Assembly (NCBI RefSeq): GCF_016918735.1
Contig: NZ_JAFFPR010000060.1
Location: 1-64,000 of the forward strand
Length of the DNA stretch: 64,000 nt
Reading direction: 5' to 3'
Origin: Leptospira abararensis
GTDB taxonomy: Bacteria > Spirochaetota > Leptospiria > Leptospirales > Leptospiraceae
The notes under the pieces are model-generated. The model saw only the letters and a list, made by a program, of their open reading frames with translations, had not been told where the DNA came from and ran no database searches. The position numbers and the translations under genes are program-made. Within the stretch, counting starts at the first letter, position 1. The number at the start of each line of letters is the position of its first letter. Positions 34,604-46,732 of the stretch are shown here, piece after piece.

Positions 34604-36102
34604 TTCATACTTCCTGTTTTTAAAAATTGGACATGCCAAGAAAGTGCTTTTTCTAAATCATGCGGAGTATGTTTCCCTTTGGAAACACGAAGAGCATTTT
34701 CATAGTATTCACGGAGTTTGTCTCTATAAATGGGATGAGCACAGTTGTTAATGATGAGTTCGGCCCGTTTTTTAGGAGGACATCCCCTGAGATCAGCTAA
34801 CCCTTGTTCTGTAACAAAAATCATTGTTGAATGTTCGTTATGATCTGTATGAGATACCATAGGAACCACTGCAGAAATATTTCCTTCTTTTGCGAGTGAA
34901 GGTGTCATAAAAATACACAAATGAGAGTTTCTTGTGAAATCACCTGAACCGCCAATTCCATTCATCATCGAAGTCCCCATCACATGAGTAGAATTTACGT
35001 TTCCATAAATATCTACTTCAATAGCAGTGTTCATAGCAATGAGGCCCATACGCCTGATCACTTCTGGGTGGTTTGAAATCTCTTGCGGACGAATGACAAA
35101 CTTCGATTTCCATTCATTAATGTTTTCATGAAATCGTTTCAGTCCCTTTTCGGAAAAAGTTAAAGCGGATGTGGAAGCAATCTCCAATTTTCCAGCATCA
35201 ATCAAATCAAATACCGAGTCCTGGACCACTTCGGTATACATTTGAATGGAATGGAAGTTGGGATCTTTTGCCATGCTCGCAAGCACGGCATTGGCAATGT
35301 TTCCAACTCCATTTTGAAATGGTAGGTATTCTTTAGGAATTCTTCCCATCTTGATTTCATGTTGAATAAAAGATAAAACATGGGCCGCGATGTTTTGGCA
35401 ATCTTCATCAGGTGTTTTGAAAACTGTAGCCGCATCTGGTTTGTTTGAACGCACAATCCCTTTGATTTTATCAGGAGGGACTTGAATATAAGGAAGGCCG
35501 ATCCTGTCTCCTGGCGTGAGAATATTAATAGGAAGTCCCTTTTCGTGGTGATTGGGGAGATAGATATCATGATACCCTTTTAATTCCAAAGGATGGGTAT
35601 CCGTTAACTCAATATAGACGGATTCCGCATTTTGAATGTAAGTGGCACTCATTCCAGAAGATGTGGACAGATAAATTTTACCGTCAGTTGTAACATCAAT
35701 GGCTTCTACAATAGCGGCATCAATTTTTGGTAATATTCCATGTTCGATGTATTTTACTACATGAGACAAATGCATATCAATGAAATCGGTTTCGCCTTGA
35801 TTGATAAGGTTCCGAAGGTGGGAATTGGATTGGTAAGGGATTCTTAATTTAAGAGCACCCGTTTTCGCCAAAACACCATCCAATTCTTCTCCTGTGGAGG
35901 CGCCTGCATACAGATTGATGGAGAATTCTTTTCCCAACTTTTTTTCATCTTCGATTCTTTTGGCAAATGCGACAGGAATGAGTTTTGGATAACCCGCCGG
36001 AGTAAATCCAGAACATCCTAGAGTTACATGCCTCGGCAATAATGCTGCGACATCTTCTGCTGTTTTGAGTTTTTCTTCAATTAATGAGTTAGTAACGGCC
36101 AT
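34600..36102 (-). CDS. Acetyl-CoA hydrolase / succinyl-CoA:acetate CoA-transferase family
   Basis: A 500-residue cytosolic protein from the ATG at 36102 (MAVTNS...); the frame is open to 36162 but the shorter start fits the family. Motifs are HVTLGCSGFTPAGYPK near the N-terminus, GVGNIANAVL, the catalytic glutamate around residue 288 (MYTEVVQDSVFDLID), GIGGSGDFTRN, and the C-terminal TEQGLADLRGCPPKKRAELI. Family members transfer CoA between acetate and succinate or cleave acetyl-CoA. Which reaction occurs here cannot be decided. Confidence 0.9.
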   Translation of the reverse strand: MAVTNSLIEEKLKTAEDVAALLPRHVTLGCSGFTPAGYPKLIPVAFAKRIEDEKKLGKEFSINLYAGASTGEELDGVLAKTGALKLRIPYQSNSHLRNLINQGETDFIDMHLSHVVKYIEHGILPKIDAAIVEAIDVTTDGKIYLSTSSGMSATYIQNAESVYIELTDTHPLELKGYHDIYLPNHHEKGLPINILTPGDRIGLPYIQVPPDKIKGIVRSNKPDAATVFKTPDEDCQNIAAHVLSFIQHEIKMGRIPKEYLPFQNGVGNIANAVLASMAKDPNFHSIQMYTEVVQDSVFDLIDAGKLEIASTSALTFSEKGLKRFHENINEWKSKFVIRPQEISNHPEVIRRMGLIAMNTAIEVDIYGNVNSTHVMGTSMMNGIGGSGDFTRNSHLCIFMTPSLAKEGNISAVVPMVSHTDHNEHSTMIFVTEQGLADLRGCPPKKRAELIINNCAHPIYRDKLREYYENALRVSKGKHTPHDLEKALSWHVQFLKTGSMK

Positions 36103-36173
36103 AAGTGTAAATTCTCTTCTTTGACCAAAGATAAAGAGATTGCCTAAAAATAAAAAGTCCAAATTCTGAACGT

Positions 36174-36584
36174 ATGGATTTTCTCTTATATTTGTATTGT
36201 CTGCTCTTTGGAATCATTCTGATCGCTCCTTTCCTATTATTTTATTATAGGTTCCGAATCGACGAATCACCCTTTGGGAAAGAAGAAGGAGCTTATCTCC
36301 GACCCATTAAAGAAAAGAAGAGTAACCTCCTCGACTCTCTCAAAGACATCCGATCTGATTTTGATTCCGGAAAATTAACAGAAGAAGAATTCCAAACACA
36401 GTCTCTACCCTATATAGAAGCCTTAGATTCTGTAGAAGCAGAACTCAGAGAAAAAAAGGCAAATGTTGCGATCCTTCCTTCTCCAAAAATTAACGAAAAT
36501 TGGACATGTGCCAACTGTGGTTCGTTTGTTGCTGTTCCTAATGCAAAGTTTTGTCCGAATTGTGGAACAGGTCGTCTTGCTTAA
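36174..36584 (+). CDS. Membrane-anchored zinc-ribbon protein
   Basis: A 136-residue protein with an N-terminal membrane helix (LLYLYCLLFGIILIAPFLLFYYRF) and a C-terminal zinc ribbon made of two CxxC pairs (TCANCGSFVAVP, FCPNCGTG). A helical linker (LTEEEFQTQSLPYIEALDSVEAELREKK) lies between. The topology and zinc ribbon are visible; the function is not known. Confidence 0.8.
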   Translation: MDFLLYLYCLLFGIILIAPFLLFYYRFRIDESPFGKEEGAYLRPIKEKKSNLLDSLKDIRSDFDSGKLTEEEFQTQSLPYIEALDSVEAELREKKANVAILPSPKINENWTCANCGSFVAVPNAKFCPNCGTGRLA

Positions 36585-36598
36585 ACTTTAGTGTTTGT

Positions 36599-38482
36599 TT
36601 AAGTAGAACTCGAAAACTGCATATCATACAAACGTTTGTATTTAGAGTTTTGATTTTTTAATAAATCTGTGTGGCTTCCGCTTTCTACAATTTCGCCATT
36701 TTCTAAATAATATATTGTATCAGCAATTTTTACCGTGGATAAACGGTGAGCGATAATAATTACAGTTTTGTTTTCATACAAACGAACAAACGCTTGTTGG
36801 ATGAGTCTTTCCGACTCTGTATCCAAAGCAGATGTGGCTTCATCCAAAATCAATACTTCTGGATTTGCAAGCAGTGTCCGAGCAATAGAGATTCTTTGCC
36901 TTTGTCCACCGGACAACATCACACCACGTTCACCAACAATGGTATCATAACCTTCTTCAAAACTTTCAATGAACTCAGAAGCAAATGCGTCTTCGGCAGC
37001 ACGTCGAATTTCTTCTTCGGATGCGTCTGGCCTTCCAAAAGCAATGTTTTCACGAACAGAACCATTAAATAAAAAAATATTTTGAGAAACAACACCAATT
37101 CGTTTCCGTAGGTTATCCAAACTCAAATCTTTTGCATTCACATCATCCCAAAAAATTCCACCTTCACTTGGATCAATAAGCCTAGGCAAAAGGTCAACTA
37201 ACGTTGATTTACCGGCACCAGAAGACCCAACGATAGCAATGGTACCGCCACGAGGTAATGTCAGATTAATATTTTTCAGTGCATAAATATCCGTATTGGG
37301 ATAAACATAGGATACATTTTTATAATCAATCGATTTGGAAAGTTGGCCGAGTGGACTTGGGGTTTTTGGTTCCTTAATATCTACATCTCTACCTAAAATT
37401 TCGAAGACACGATCACTAGCAATCACAGAGGCTTGGATTAAGTTCACCAAAATACTCATCTGTTTTAATGGACGCATAAGAAAAATTAAGGTAAGAAAAA
37501 AAGCAATAAACATTCCTTTGGAAAAACTAGCATCTTCTAACAAATAAGCACCAATTCCCAAAAATACCATGGTCACAACCGAACCAGATAACTCAGTTAA
37601 TGCGGGACCAATTTGGTGATAAAAATGTGTTTTGAAAGTTTTATCGGAAAGGTTTTGGTTTACTTTAAAAAAACGATCTGCTTCTTTGTCTTCCATCGAA
37701 AAAGCTCTGATGACCCGAATTCCTGAAATCACTTCCTGAAGATCACCATTCAATTCAGACAATTGTTCTTGTTGGTTTTTGGTGGTTCGCCTGATTCGAT
37801 CGGCAAATGTACTCACTGGCCCCACAATTAAAGGAATTACAATAAATAATAAAAAGAATAACTTCCAACTTAACACGAGTAAGATGATTAAATGTGTGAC
37901 GATATAAAAAAAATCGTTAATTGCATCTTTTAGGTCATTCGAAACTACTTTTCCGACAATATCGACATCGTTGATCACCCGACTCATGAGAACCCCGGTC
38001 TTCTCACGATAAAACTCATTTAATGGCAAAACTTGGAGTTTTTTATAGAGCGCTTGCCTGAGGTCACTGACGGCAAGAAGTCCAGCCGAATTGACAAAGT
38101 AGACAGTACCGGCTAGGCAAATGAGTTTTAAAAAGTAGATAGGAAGGATGATGAGACAAAACAGATACACCAAGTCGTCTGGTTTTTTATCTGCAAGTTC
38201 CTCGTTTGTATTTTGTTTGAGATTGGCAAATTGCCATTCCCAATAAGTCAGTCCTTCTAGATGGTCAGGTCTTTTGTGTTCTGACAGTAATGTTTGGTCT
38301 TTTTTTGTTAGAGCAATTTGGAACTTGTAATTTTCGCCAGTCCCCAAAGAATCAAAGATAGGAATGAGAGACGTGAGGGATGCCCCATTGAAAATGGAAA
38401 CAAATATAGACAAGAAAACACCGAGACTAAGTCTGTATTTGTATTTTGTCAAGTATGGCCAGAGTTTTCGGTAAATCTTCAC
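36599..38482 (-). CDS. MsbA-like ABC exporter
   Basis: A 627-residue half transporter with six membrane helices (~15-335) and an ATPase domain. Walker A is GSSGAGKST (~419), the signature motif LSGGQRQRISIARTLLA (~523), followed by EVLILDEATSALD. Similar exporters flip lipid A or other lipids, or export drugs. An unusual charged loop (KRPDHLEGLTYWEW..., ~residues 66-100) lies between the first two helices. The start is GTG at 38482, just 2 bases from the divergent lipoprotein ATG. Confidence 0.92.
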   Translation of the reverse strand: MKIYRKLWPYLTKYKYRLSLGVFLSIFVSIFNGASLTSLIPIFDSLGTGENYKFQIALTKKDQTLLSEHKRPDHLEGLTYWEWQFANLKQNTNEELADKKPDDLVYLFCLIILPIYFLKLICLAGTVYFVNSAGLLAVSDLRQALYKKLQVLPLNEFYREKTGVLMSRVINDVDIVGKVVSNDLKDAINDFFYIVTHLIILLVLSWKLFFLLFIVIPLIVGPVSTFADRIRRTTKNQQEQLSELNGDLQEVISGIRVIRAFSMEDKEADRFFKVNQNLSDKTFKTHFYHQIGPALTELSGSVVTMVFLGIGAYLLEDASFSKGMFIAFFLTLIFLMRPLKQMSILVNLIQASVIASDRVFEILGRDVDIKEPKTPSPLGQLSKSIDYKNVSYVYPNTDIYALKNINLTLPRGGTIAIVGSSGAGKSTLVDLLPRLIDPSEGGIFWDDVNAKDLSLDNLRKRIGVVSQNIFLFNGSVRENIAFGRPDASEEEIRRAAEDAFASEFIESFEEGYDTIVGERGVMLSGGQRQRISIARTLLANPEVLILDEATSALDTESERLIQQAFVRLYENKTVIIIAHRLSTVKIADTIYYLENGEIVESGSHTDLLKNQNSKYKRLYDMQFSSST

Positions 38483-38484
38483 GT

Positions 38485-39909
38485 ATGAGAACCTTATCCC
38501 TTGTTTTCTTTCTCTTGTCCCTCACTTTTTGCCGAGAGGAAACTCCCGAATTTGACTTAAAAATTGCGCTCCCTTCCGATCCTGCGCATTTGGATCCGCT
38601 ATTCATTACCGATTTGTCCGGCCAAAAATTGGCAAAATTTCTTCACCAAGGCCTATTTTTCCAAGATTCGCAAGGGTTCCATTCCACTTGGATTTTCTCT
38701 TACAAAAAAATTCCGCATCCAAAAAAGGAACTTTGGTTATTCCAACTGAATTCCTCGGCTCCTTCGGTTCAAGATATAGAATACAGTTTATCTCGTTTGC
38801 TCTTCGAAACTTATCCTAGAAAAGGAGACTATCAATTTTTACTTGGGGTTCGTTCTATATCGGAAACTCAATTAGAGTTAGAATTTAAAGAAGCCACGAG
38901 GGAAACGGAATGGAAAGAGAAACTTAGTTTACCGTTTGCCTCCATCATTGGGAAAGAAGAATGGAAAAAGGATCTCTTAAAGTCTTATGGAAAATACAGT
39001 CTAGTCTCTTGGAAAAAAAATGAATATATAGACTTAAACTTCCAAGGCGAAGTGGATCCGAACTTTCCTAAAAAAATCCGTTTTCTCATTTTACCTCAAT
39101 CTTCGACTTCTCTATTTTTATATCGCAAACATCAGTTAGACGCTTTTAAGCTGACAGACTTTCTTCTTTCTTTGCCAGAAGCAAATTCAGAACTTACCCT
39201 CACAAAAAAAGGAAGGTCTGTTCAATATGTGGCGATCAATCAAAACAATCCTTGTTTCGACAAACACTTTCGAAGAGCACTCAATCTTTCAATCCCGCGT
39301 AATTTGATCATTCAAAAATTATTAGAAAATCATGCAGACCTCACCTACGGACCTATTCCTTTAAATTATATGGAAAAAATGTCCAATGGAGAAAATAGAA
39401 ATGGGGAAGTATACAACAAACCATTAGCAATTGATGAGTTAAAACAGTCCACTTGTTACCCAAAAATCTTAACTACTAGTTTGGAATTCCGCATGCGAGG
39501 TGATGATGAAAACCAAGCTAAAGGCCGGGCCATAAAACAAGCATTAGAAGATATTGGGCTTACTGTTAAACTTAGGCCAATGGAAAAAGCGCCTTTATAT
39601 AAAGAGAATGGAGAAGGAAAAGGAGATCTAACCCTTCTCACTTGGTATTCTGATTTTGATTCTGTTTGGAATTTTTTAGACCCACTCTTCCATCCCGAAA
39701 AAGTAGGCAATGGGGGAAATCGTTCTTTTTATAGAAATACGGAAGTAGGCAAACTTCTAGACAAACCCTTCAAAAATGAAAAACATGCCTTTCAAATCAT
39801 TGAGAGAGTCAGAGAAGATAAACCCTGGATTTTTCTTTGGTCCATCCAGGAGAATTATTTGGTTTCTAAGGAGTTTCTTCGTTATAACGCGCTCGCCGAT
39901 TTTCTATAA
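38485..39909 (+). CDS. Peptide/oligopeptide-type solute-binding lipoprotein
   Basis: A 474-residue lipoprotein from the ATG at 38485: signal MRTLSLVFFLLSLTFC, with C16 as the lipidated residue. The mature part is of the family 5 (OppA/DppA-like) solute-binding type: LPSDPAHLDPLFITDLSGQKLAKFLHQGLF, RRALNLSIPRNLII, LEFRMRGDDENQAKGRAIKQALEDIGLTVKLRPM. No permease genes are next to it. It is convergent with PBP1A and overlaps its end by 44 bases. The longer open frame starting at 38446 is inside the divergent ABC gene. Confidence 0.88.
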   Translation: MRTLSLVFFLLSLTFCREETPEFDLKIALPSDPAHLDPLFITDLSGQKLAKFLHQGLFFQDSQGFHSTWIFSYKKIPHPKKELWLFQLNSSAPSVQDIEYSLSRLLFETYPRKGDYQFLLGVRSISETQLELEFKEATRETEWKEKLSLPFASIIGKEEWKKDLLKSYGKYSLVSWKKNEYIDLNFQGEVDPNFPKKIRFLILPQSSTSLFLYRKHQLDAFKLTDFLLSLPEANSELTLTKKGRSVQYVAINQNNPCFDKHFRRALNLSIPRNLIIQKLLENHADLTYGPIPLNYMEKMSNGENRNGEVYNKPLAIDELKQSTCYPKILTTSLEFRMRGDDENQAKGRAIKQALEDIGLTVKLRPMEKAPLYKENGEGKGDLTLLTWYSDFDSVWNFLDPLFHPEKVGNGGNRSFYRNTEVGKLLDKPFKNEKHAFQIIERVREDKPWIFLWSIQENYLVSKEFLRYNALADFL

Positions 39910-42349
39910 GCGGTGGCTCTAATTCCACAGAGTCTACTGCTGTTGGTTGGATCCGACTTCCTTGTGCATCATAAGTAGAAATTTCGGAATCATCATCAAT
40001 CAGCTCCGGCCGCAGATTTGTGTTTTGCGTAGGGGATTCTTGTTTTACAAAGCCTGCACGTTTGGGTGGTAAGTCCCCAATATAGTAATACTGAGCATAC
40101 AGTGGCACCTTACAGATGTAATCGGGTGTAGTTTCCATAATGGTTCCATCATCAGCACAAACATCCACCTTTACAAAATCTCCCACAAAATTAGAAATCA
40201 ACTGATTCCCCATTCCTAGTTTTGATTTTACATTTTGTGTGTATCTGTACCAAATCCCACCAGATACTCCAGATCCCGAACCAGGAAAAGGTGCCCCTTC
40301 GTCATGGCCCACCCAAACTACTGTTACGTTTCTTGGAGTGAGCCCCGCAAACCAAACATCGCGAACACCCTTGAGGCCTTTCCATCTTGACGCTTTTAAT
40401 TTAGGAGATTGAACTGTGCCCGTTTTTCCAGCATACAGAAATGGTTCGCCTTCCTTCTTCTTTAGAGTCATCGTTCCTTCTTCTGTAAGAACAGACTGTA
40501 AGGTATTGATGGCCATAGCACAGGCAACGGGATTTAATATTTGTTCGGCGGCCTCATTGGCGACAGTGTTATAAAATTCGTTCCCATCCAAATCGGTAAT
40601 TTTGATTATCTTTCTTGGAGTCACTCGCCTTCCCCCATTCATTAGGGTAGCATAAATGACAGAAAGTTCCATAGGGCTTAGTTCCCCTGACCCAAGAGCT
40701 AAAGATAAATTTCTTTGGAATCGGATCTCTGCTTCTTCTTCGGGAATCGAAAGGATGGCACTTAATTTTTGGATAAAGTAGGAAATTCCGATTTCATGTA
40801 ATAACTTTACAGAGACAGTATTCACTGACTGGGCAAGAGCTTGCCGAACTGTGATGTCACCCTTATAACCCTTATACCAGTTTTTGGGTGAATAACCAGA
40901 GATGTCTAATTTTTCGTCTTTGATTTTGGATGATGGGTTTACGATCCGCTTTTCAAATGCAAGAGCATAAACAAGAGCTTTGATCGTCGATCCTGGTTGG
41001 CGTCTGGCATCTTCTGCACGATTGAACCGAAATACATTGGATATTTTGTATCCACCCACCATGGCTTCGATATCTCCTGTTTCGGGATCTAAAGATATCA
41101 TAGACCCACTAAGCTGTGGTAAAATGGCACGAGTGACTTCTGCCAAATCCGCCTTACCTTTGTTTTGGTATTCGGCTTCTTGTTTTGTTAGATCGGCTCT
41201 AACAGAATCAACACCCACACGTAACGCCTCTTCGGCGAGTCTTTGTTTTTCTAAATCCAAAGTAGTGTAAACGAGTAAACCCCTTTCTTCTAAATCTTCA
41301 TTAGAAAATCGTTCCAAAATGAATCTTCGAATTTCCGAATTAAAATCAGGAGCTAAATTGACTCGGAAATCCTTATCGGCTCCATATTTTCCAATTTCGC
41401 TTGAGTATTTTGGATTTCCTTCTTCATCTTTTGTTTCTTTAATTTTATAAATAGTTCGGAATTTTTTTAAGCCCAGTTCGATCGAATCAGAAAACTTATG
41501 TGGAATTTCTTTCTTTGAAGGATGCAGTTCGGGATTTCTTGCCATGTCATATAACACACGTTTTTGCCTAGAAAGAGAAATCCCTAAATTGCGAACTGGA
41601 TTATAAACGCTCGGAGCCGGAATGATTCCTACGAGAAGGGCTGCTTCCTCTGGACTAAGCTCTGAAGCAGGTTTACGAAAATAATATCTGGCGGCCTCTT
41701 CTACACCCGTGTTCCCTTCACCGAGAAAAATTTGGTTTAAATACATAGCCAAAATTTCTTCTTTCGAGTATTGGCTTTCTATATAAAAAGTACAATAGAG
41801 TTCTGTTAGTTTATTGAATAAATTACGTTTTCCTAAATTTAAAGTTAGTTTCGCTAACTGCTGTGAGATAGTAGACCCACCTTGAGACAAACGAAATTGA
41901 ATTAAATTAGTCACAACCGCACGACCAATAGCAGTGTAATTCAATCCTGAATGGGAAAAAAACTCACGATCTTCAGAAGATAATACGGCCCAAACGATGA
42001 CATTGTGTTTTGCTAAATTATCTGTGCGTATGGGTCTAAAGTTTCTGCGATAGAACTCACCCATCACTTTTCCACTGCGATCTAAGATTTTTACTGACTT
42101 AGGTTGAAAACTATCATAAAAGTTTGATACTTCTGATCGGTATTTTTCGAGCGATTTATGCACTCGAGCTTCCTCTCCTGACCAAACCACATATGCTCCA
42201 CCCAAAAAGAAAAAAGACAAAAAGATTCCAAGGATCACTCCCAGTGTGAAGAGCTGAACACGCCGAATCCAAAAAAAACGAAGAAGATCCGTTAGGTGGC
42301 CATACAACACTTCTAGGATGAGGAAAAAGGAATTGGTCTGGTTGTTCAT
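39866..42349 (-). CDS. Class A penicillin-binding protein 1A
   Basis: An 827-residue bifunctional peptidoglycan synthase. There is one N-terminal membrane helix (~33-58). The GT51 domain has the catalytic E126 in [12 protein letters not shown] and [15 protein letters not shown]. The transpeptidase has S~453 in [13 protein letters not shown] (QSVNTVSVK) and KTGT (YAGKTGTVQ). It polymerises and crosslinks glycan strands. It is the last gene of a reverse run, overlapping the Lon stop by 4 bases. Confidence 0.95.
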   Translation of the reverse strand: MNNQTNSFFLILEVLYGHLTDLLRFFWIRRVQLFTLGVILGIFLSFFFLGGAYVVWSGEEARVHKSLEKYRSEVSNFYDSFQPKSVKILDRSGKVMGEFYRRNFRPIRTDNLAKHNVIVWAVLSSEDREFFSHSGLNYTAIGRAVVTNLIQFRLSQGGSTISQQLAKLTLNLGKRNLFNKLTELYCTFYIESQYSKEEILAMYLNQIFLGEGNTGVEEAARYYFRKPASELSPEEAALLVGIIPAPSVYNPVRNLGISLSRQKRVLYDMARNPELHPSKKEIPHKFSDSIELGLKKFRTIYKIKETKDEEGNPKYSSEIGKYGADKDFRVNLAPDFNSEIRRFILERFSNEDLEERGLLVYTTLDLEKQRLAEEALRVGVDSVRADLTKQEAEYQNKGKADLAEVTRAILPQLSGSMISLDPETGDIEAMVGGYKISNVFRFNRAEDARRQPGSTIKALVYALAFEKRIVNPSSKIKDEKLDISGYSPKNWYKGYKGDITVRQALAQSVNTVSVKLLHEIGISYFIQKLSAILSIPEEEAEIRFQRNLSLALGSGELSPMELSVIYATLMNGGRRVTPRKIIKITDLDGNEFYNTVANEAAEQILNPVACAMAINTLQSVLTEEGTMTLKKKEGEPFLYAGKTGTVQSPKLKASRWKGLKGVRDVWFAGLTPRNVTVVWVGHDEGAPFPGSGSGVSGGIWYRYTQNVKSKLGMGNQLISNFVGDFVKVDVCADDGTIMETTPDYICKVPLYAQYYYIGDLPPKRAGFVKQESPTQNTNLRPELIDDDSEISTYDAQGSRIQPTAVDSVELEPPLIENRRARYNEETP

Positions 42350-44718
42350 TTTTTCTTACCTTTGGATTTCGGGAAAACGAGTTTTTCCACTTCTTCGAAA
42401 CGAGTGACTGGATAAAAAGTGACCCCGCGTTTTACGTAATCGGGAATTTCTTGGAATGCCTTTTCATTGTCTTTAGGGAAAATGATTTTTTTCACCCCCA
42501 CTCGTTTTGCGGCTACGATTTTTTCCCTGAGTCCACCTATAGCAAGGACTTCACCAGTTAACGTAAGTTCACCGGTCATACCAAAACCTGGAGCAATCAC
42601 TTGATCGGTTACAAGAGACAAAATAGCTGTAGCCATCGTAATTCCCGCACTTGGGCCATCTTTGGGTGTGGCACCGTCGGGAACGTGTAAGTGGATGGCT
42701 TTCTTTTCAAACAAAACATCGTTGTTAATATAATTTTTAACAAAGGAGAGGGCAATGTTTGCGGACTCTTCCATCATCTTTCCCATTTGTCCCGTAAGAG
42801 TGAGCCCACCTTTTCCTGGAATGAGGACTGCTTCGATAAGAAGGGTAGATCCTCCTGCATTGGTCCAAGCAAGACCGAGTGCAGTTCCTGGAACTTTAGG
42901 AATAGTCATTCGATCATCGACAAACGGAGGAGAACCTAAGTATTCCACCAAATCCTTTTCTCGGATTTCTTTAGAATACTTTTCCTTTAACACTTGTTTT
43001 AAGGCAATTTTTCGGACTAATTTATCGAATGTTTTTTCAAGGCCGCGTAAGCCCGACTCTCTTGAATATGAATTGATGAGAATTGTTACCGTTTCTTTTT
43101 TCATAGAAAAAGAATCTGGATTTAATCCATTTTTTTCAAAAATCTTTTTCCAAAGATACTTTTGGAAGATCTGCACTTTTTCTTCTGTGATGTATCCAGA
43201 AAGTTGGATCACTTCCATACGATCGAGTAACACACGCGGGATTGGTTCAAAAGTGTTAGCAGTAGCAATAAACAAAACATCCGACAAATCAAAAGGTAAG
43301 TCTAAATAGTGATCTCTAAAATTTGAATTCTGTTCTGGATCTAGAACTTCGAGGAGTGCCGCTTGCGGGTCGCCTTGGTAACCTTGCGACATCTTATCTA
43401 TTTCATCCAAAAGAATCACCGTATCTCTTTCTTTAGTGATCTTCAAAGCACTGATGAGTTTTCCTGGCATGGCTCCAATATACGTTCTTCTATGGCCTTT
43501 GATTTCTGCTTCGTCCCTCACCCCACCTACAGAGAACCTGTAGAACTTTCGACCCAAAGCTTCTGCCACAGACTTGGCAATGGATGTTTTACCCACACCC
43601 GGTGGACCCACCAAACAAAGGATAGACCCTTTACTTTTCGGATTCAATTTATGAACAGCTAAAAACTCTAAAATTCGTTCCTTCACATCTTCTAGTTTAT
43701 GGTGGTCACGATTCAGAATTTTTTTGGCATGAATTAGATTCACATCTTTTTCAGCCGGTTTTTCCCATGGCAGGGCATCCACTAAATCTAAATAATTTCT
43801 AATGACATTATAATCGCTGGAAATTGGATCTGAGTTTTTGAATTTATCAATTTCTCTATCTACTTCCACGATAATTTCATCACTTACTGGAACTGCTTTC
43901 AATCGTTCCAAAAGTTTTTCGTATTTGAGTTCTGTTTTATCTTCACCAGCACCTAACTCTTGCTGGATGGCCTTCAATTGTTCACGAAGGAAAAACTGAC
44001 GTTGTTGGTTATCTATTTTATCATTAATTTGTTCTTGGATCTTTTTTTGGAGAACTACTAACTCGATTTCTTTTTTAAGAAACAATAATACCTTTTCTAA
44101 TCGATCATTAATTTGGATGGCTTCAATGACAGATTGGTATTCCTCTTTTTCTAGGTTCAGAATGGAACAAACAAAATCAGCCATTTTTGCCGGTTCGTTT
44201 ACATTCATCATCGTAAGTTTCATATCTTCTGTGAACAGAGGATTGTTTTGTGCTAGTTCCTTTGTCAGAATTAGCAAAGTTCTCATAAGAGCCTTAATAT
44301 TATTTTTACTTGTACCTAGTTCTTCTTCTGGGTATCTTACATTGGCAACAAGAACTGGCTCTTTCGTATGGATGGAATGAATTTTGAATCTTTGGATGGT
44401 GTTTACTAAAATATTCATCCCTCCATCGGGTAAATTGATTCTTTTTAAGATACGAGCCACCACTCCAATCTGAAATATATTGTCTTCAGAAGGAAGGTCT
44501 GACTCATCTTCTTTTAAAAGAATCAGACCCAAAAACCCCGCACCTTTTGAGGACTCTTCAATGGATTGGATGAAACGACCCGGTGGTACGATTAAGGGAG
44601 TGATGATCCCTGGGAACACAGGCCGCACCTTAATCGGGAGAAGGAAAATTTGTTTCGGGAGAGAATCTTCCAATCTCGCCAATTTTGTTGGGTTTTCCCA
44701 AAATTCATTTGTTTCCAA
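42346..44718 (-). CDS. lon: ATP-dependent protease Lon
   Basis: A 790-residue protein with the Lon N-terminal domain ([20 protein letters not shown]), a coiled-coil ([30 protein letters not shown] is family-typical; shown here in part), a Walker A P-loop GPPGVGKTS around 371 and the catalytic dyad: Ser in [15 protein letters not shown] (~690) and a downstream Lys in [12 protein letters not shown]. Length is normal. It overlaps PBP1A by 4 bases and lies 13 bases after uvrB. Confidence 0.96.
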   Translation of the reverse strand: METNEFWENPTKLARLEDSLPKQIFLLPIKVRPVFPGIITPLIVPPGRFIQSIEESSKGAGFLGLILLKEDESDLPSEDNIFQIGVVARILKRINLPDGGMNILVNTIQRFKIHSIHTKEPVLVANVRYPEEELGTSKNNIKALMRTLLILTKELAQNNPLFTEDMKLTMMNVNEPAKMADFVCSILNLEKEEYQSVIEAIQINDRLEKVLLFLKKEIELVVLQKKIQEQINDKIDNQQRQFFLREQLKAIQQELGAGEDKTELKYEKLLERLKAVPVSDEIIVEVDREIDKFKNSDPISSDYNVIRNYLDLVDALPWEKPAEKDVNLIHAKKILNRDHHKLEDVKERILEFLAVHKLNPKSKGSILCLVGPPGVGKTSIAKSVAEALGRKFYRFSVGGVRDEAEIKGHRRTYIGAMPGKLISALKITKERDTVILLDEIDKMSQGYQGDPQAALLEVLDPEQNSNFRDHYLDLPFDLSDVLFIATANTFEPIPRVLLDRMEVIQLSGYITEEKVQIFQKYLWKKIFEKNGLNPDSFSMKKETVTILINSYSRESGLRGLEKTFDKLVRKIALKQVLKEKYSKEIREKDLVEYLGSPPFVDDRMTIPKVPGTALGLAWTNAGGSTLLIEAVLIPGKGGLTLTGQMGKMMEESANIALSFVKNYINNDVLFEKKAIHLHVPDGATPKDGPSAGITMATAILSLVTDQVIAPGFGMTGELTLTGEVLAIGGLREKIVAAKRVGVKKIIFPKDNEKAFQEIPDYVKRGVTFYPVTRFEEVEKLVFPKSKGKKK

Positions 44719-44731
44719 TCCGTATCCTACC

Positions 44732-46726
44732 TTATGATTCTATTTTATCGGGCCCAAGTGCTAACATTTTATCACGAAACATGGCAGCTTTTTCAAAATC
44801 CAAGTCGGATGCGTAACGTAACATTTCTCGTTTCAAAGCATCACGTAACTTGTCTTTGGTTTTGTATTTCTTCAAGGTAAATTCTTTTTCCATTTCCTTG
44901 AGAGCTTCTTCCTTACTATCTTCTTCCGCCATCTCTCGCGGTAAAATATCATGAATTTCCTTAATGATACTTTGAGGGGTGATTCCCATCTTCGTGTTGT
45001 GGGCTTCCTGGATTAGACGGCGTCGTTCGGTTTCACTGATTGCTTTTTTAATCGAATCAGTCATCCGGTCTGCATAAAGAATGGCCTTGCCGTTTACATT
45101 CCTTGCTGCACGCCCGATGGTTTGCACAAGTGATTTATAATTTCGAAGGAAACCTTCTTTATCCGCATCTAAAATGGCAACAAGAGAAACTTCTGGAATA
45201 TCAAGTCCTTCTCTGAGCAAATTGATCCCTACAATACAATCATAAACTCCCTTACGTAAATCCCGAATGATTTCCGTTCTTTCGATGGTATCAATTTCGG
45301 AATGGAGGTAGGCAATCTTCAAACCCACTTCTTTATAATAATCCGTTAAGTCTTCTGACATTTTTTTTGTCAGAGTGGTGATGAGAATTCGCTCTTTTTG
45401 TTCTATGCGGAGCCGGATTTCGTTTAATAAGTCCTCAATTTGATTTGTGGTGGGACGAACTTCCACCACCGGATCAAGTAGTCCTGTGGGACGAATGATT
45501 TGTTCGATCACCGCCTCACTTTTGTTAATTTCATTTTGATCAGGTGTTGCCGACACATACAAAGTCATTGGAGTTAAAGTTTCAAATTCTTGAAAATTCA
45601 ATGGCCTGTTATCGAGAGCACTCGGAAGTCTAAATCCAAAATCAACTAACGTAAGTTTTCTGGATCTATCTCCTGCATACATTCCCCCAATTTGTGGAAG
45701 TGTTACATGGGATTCGTCAATGATCAGTAAAAAATCCATATTTGGAAAATAGTCGAGTAAACAAGCAGGCCTTTCCCCCTCAGATCTTCCCGTTAGGTGG
45801 CGAGAATAATTTTCGATCCCACTACAATACCCAAGTTCCACAAGCATTTCCATATCATAATTGGTCCTGGATTCAATTCGTTCTGCTTCTAAATGTTTCC
45901 CTTGTTTTAGAAATTTTTCCTTCTGTTCTGCCATCTCATCTTTAATTTTTTCAATGGCATCTTTAATTTTAGGGCCAGAGGTAATGAAGTGTTTTGCAGG
46001 ATATACAACCACTCGATCTAACTTTGTTTTTACTTTTCCTGTGAGTGGATCAATTTTAGAGAGTCCATCAATCTCATCTCCAAAAAGTTCGATCCGAATT
46101 CCTTCCTCTTGGTAAGAAGGCATAATCTCGATCGTATCCCCACGAACACGAAAATTTCCCCGACTAAAATCAATATCATTACGAGCATATTGGATATGGA
46201 GAAACTTTCGAATGATTTGATCCCGATCGATTTTATCTCCCACATGTAACATCACAACCGAATTCATATAATCTTCGGGAGAGCCCAAACCATAAATACA
46301 AGAAACGGAACTTACGATAATCACATCATCGCGTTCGAGTAAACTAGATGTGGCACGTAATCTAAGTTTGTCGATCTCCTCATTCATTGACATATCTTTT
46401 TCAATAAATGTATCGGAAGACGGTACATAAGCTTCGGGTTGGTAGTAATCGTAATAAGAAACGAAGTATTCTACAGCATTTTCTGGGAAAAACTCTTTAA
46501 ACTCACGAAAGAGTTGAGCTGCGAGTGTTTTATTATGAGATAATATTAGAGTAGGTTTTTTGACTCTAGTAATAACCTCGGCCATGGTAAAGGTTTTTCC
46601 TGAACCCGTCACACCAACTAGAGTGATTTTATTTTTACCTTCACCGAAGGACTTCGCAATTTTTTCAATTGCTTCGACCTGGTCTCCGGCAGCCTTAAAA
46701 GGAGAAACCATTTTGAAATTTGCCAT
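44732..46726 (-). CDS. uvrB: Excinuclease ABC subunit B
   Basis: A 664-residue UvrB, the damage-verifying helicase-like subunit of nucleotide excision repair. Walker A is GVTGSGKT (residues 38-45), the beta-hairpin region is [24 protein letters not shown] is the Walker B box, and the C-terminal UVR motif is [14 protein letters not shown]. Length and domain order are normal. The ATG is 6 bases after the RsbW-like gene on the same strand. Confidence 0.97.
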   Translation of the reverse strand: MANFKMVSPFKAAGDQVEAIEKIAKSFGEGKNKITLVGVTGSGKTFTMAEVITRVKKPTLILSHNKTLAAQLFREFKEFFPENAVEYFVSYYDYYQPEAYVPSSDTFIEKDMSMNEEIDKLRLRATSSLLERDDVIIVSSVSCIYGLGSPEDYMNSVVMLHVGDKIDRDQIIRKFLHIQYARNDIDFSRGNFRVRGDTIEIMPSYQEEGIRIELFGDEIDGLSKIDPLTGKVKTKLDRVVVYPAKHFITSGPKIKDAIEKIKDEMAEQKEKFLKQGKHLEAERIESRTNYDMEMLVELGYCSGIENYSRHLTGRSEGERPACLLDYFPNMDFLLIIDESHVTLPQIGGMYAGDRSRKLTLVDFGFRLPSALDNRPLNFQEFETLTPMTLYVSATPDQNEINKSEAVIEQIIRPTGLLDPVVEVRPTTNQIEDLLNEIRLRIEQKERILITTLTKKMSEDLTDYYKEVGLKIAYLHSEIDTIERTEIIRDLRKGVYDCIVGINLLREGLDIPEVSLVAILDADKEGFLRNYKSLVQTIGRAARNVNGKAILYADRMTDSIKKAISETERRRLIQEAHNTKMGITPQSIIKEIHDILPREMAEEDSKEEALKEMEKEFTLKKYKTKDKLRDALKREMLRYASDLDFEKAAMFRDKMLALGPDKIES

Positions 46727-46732
46727 AGGAAC

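Noticed and set aside
36580..36603. CTTAAAC/GTTTAAG repeat as a terminator between convergent genes.
   Set aside because: The stem is AT-rich and weak and has no T-run.
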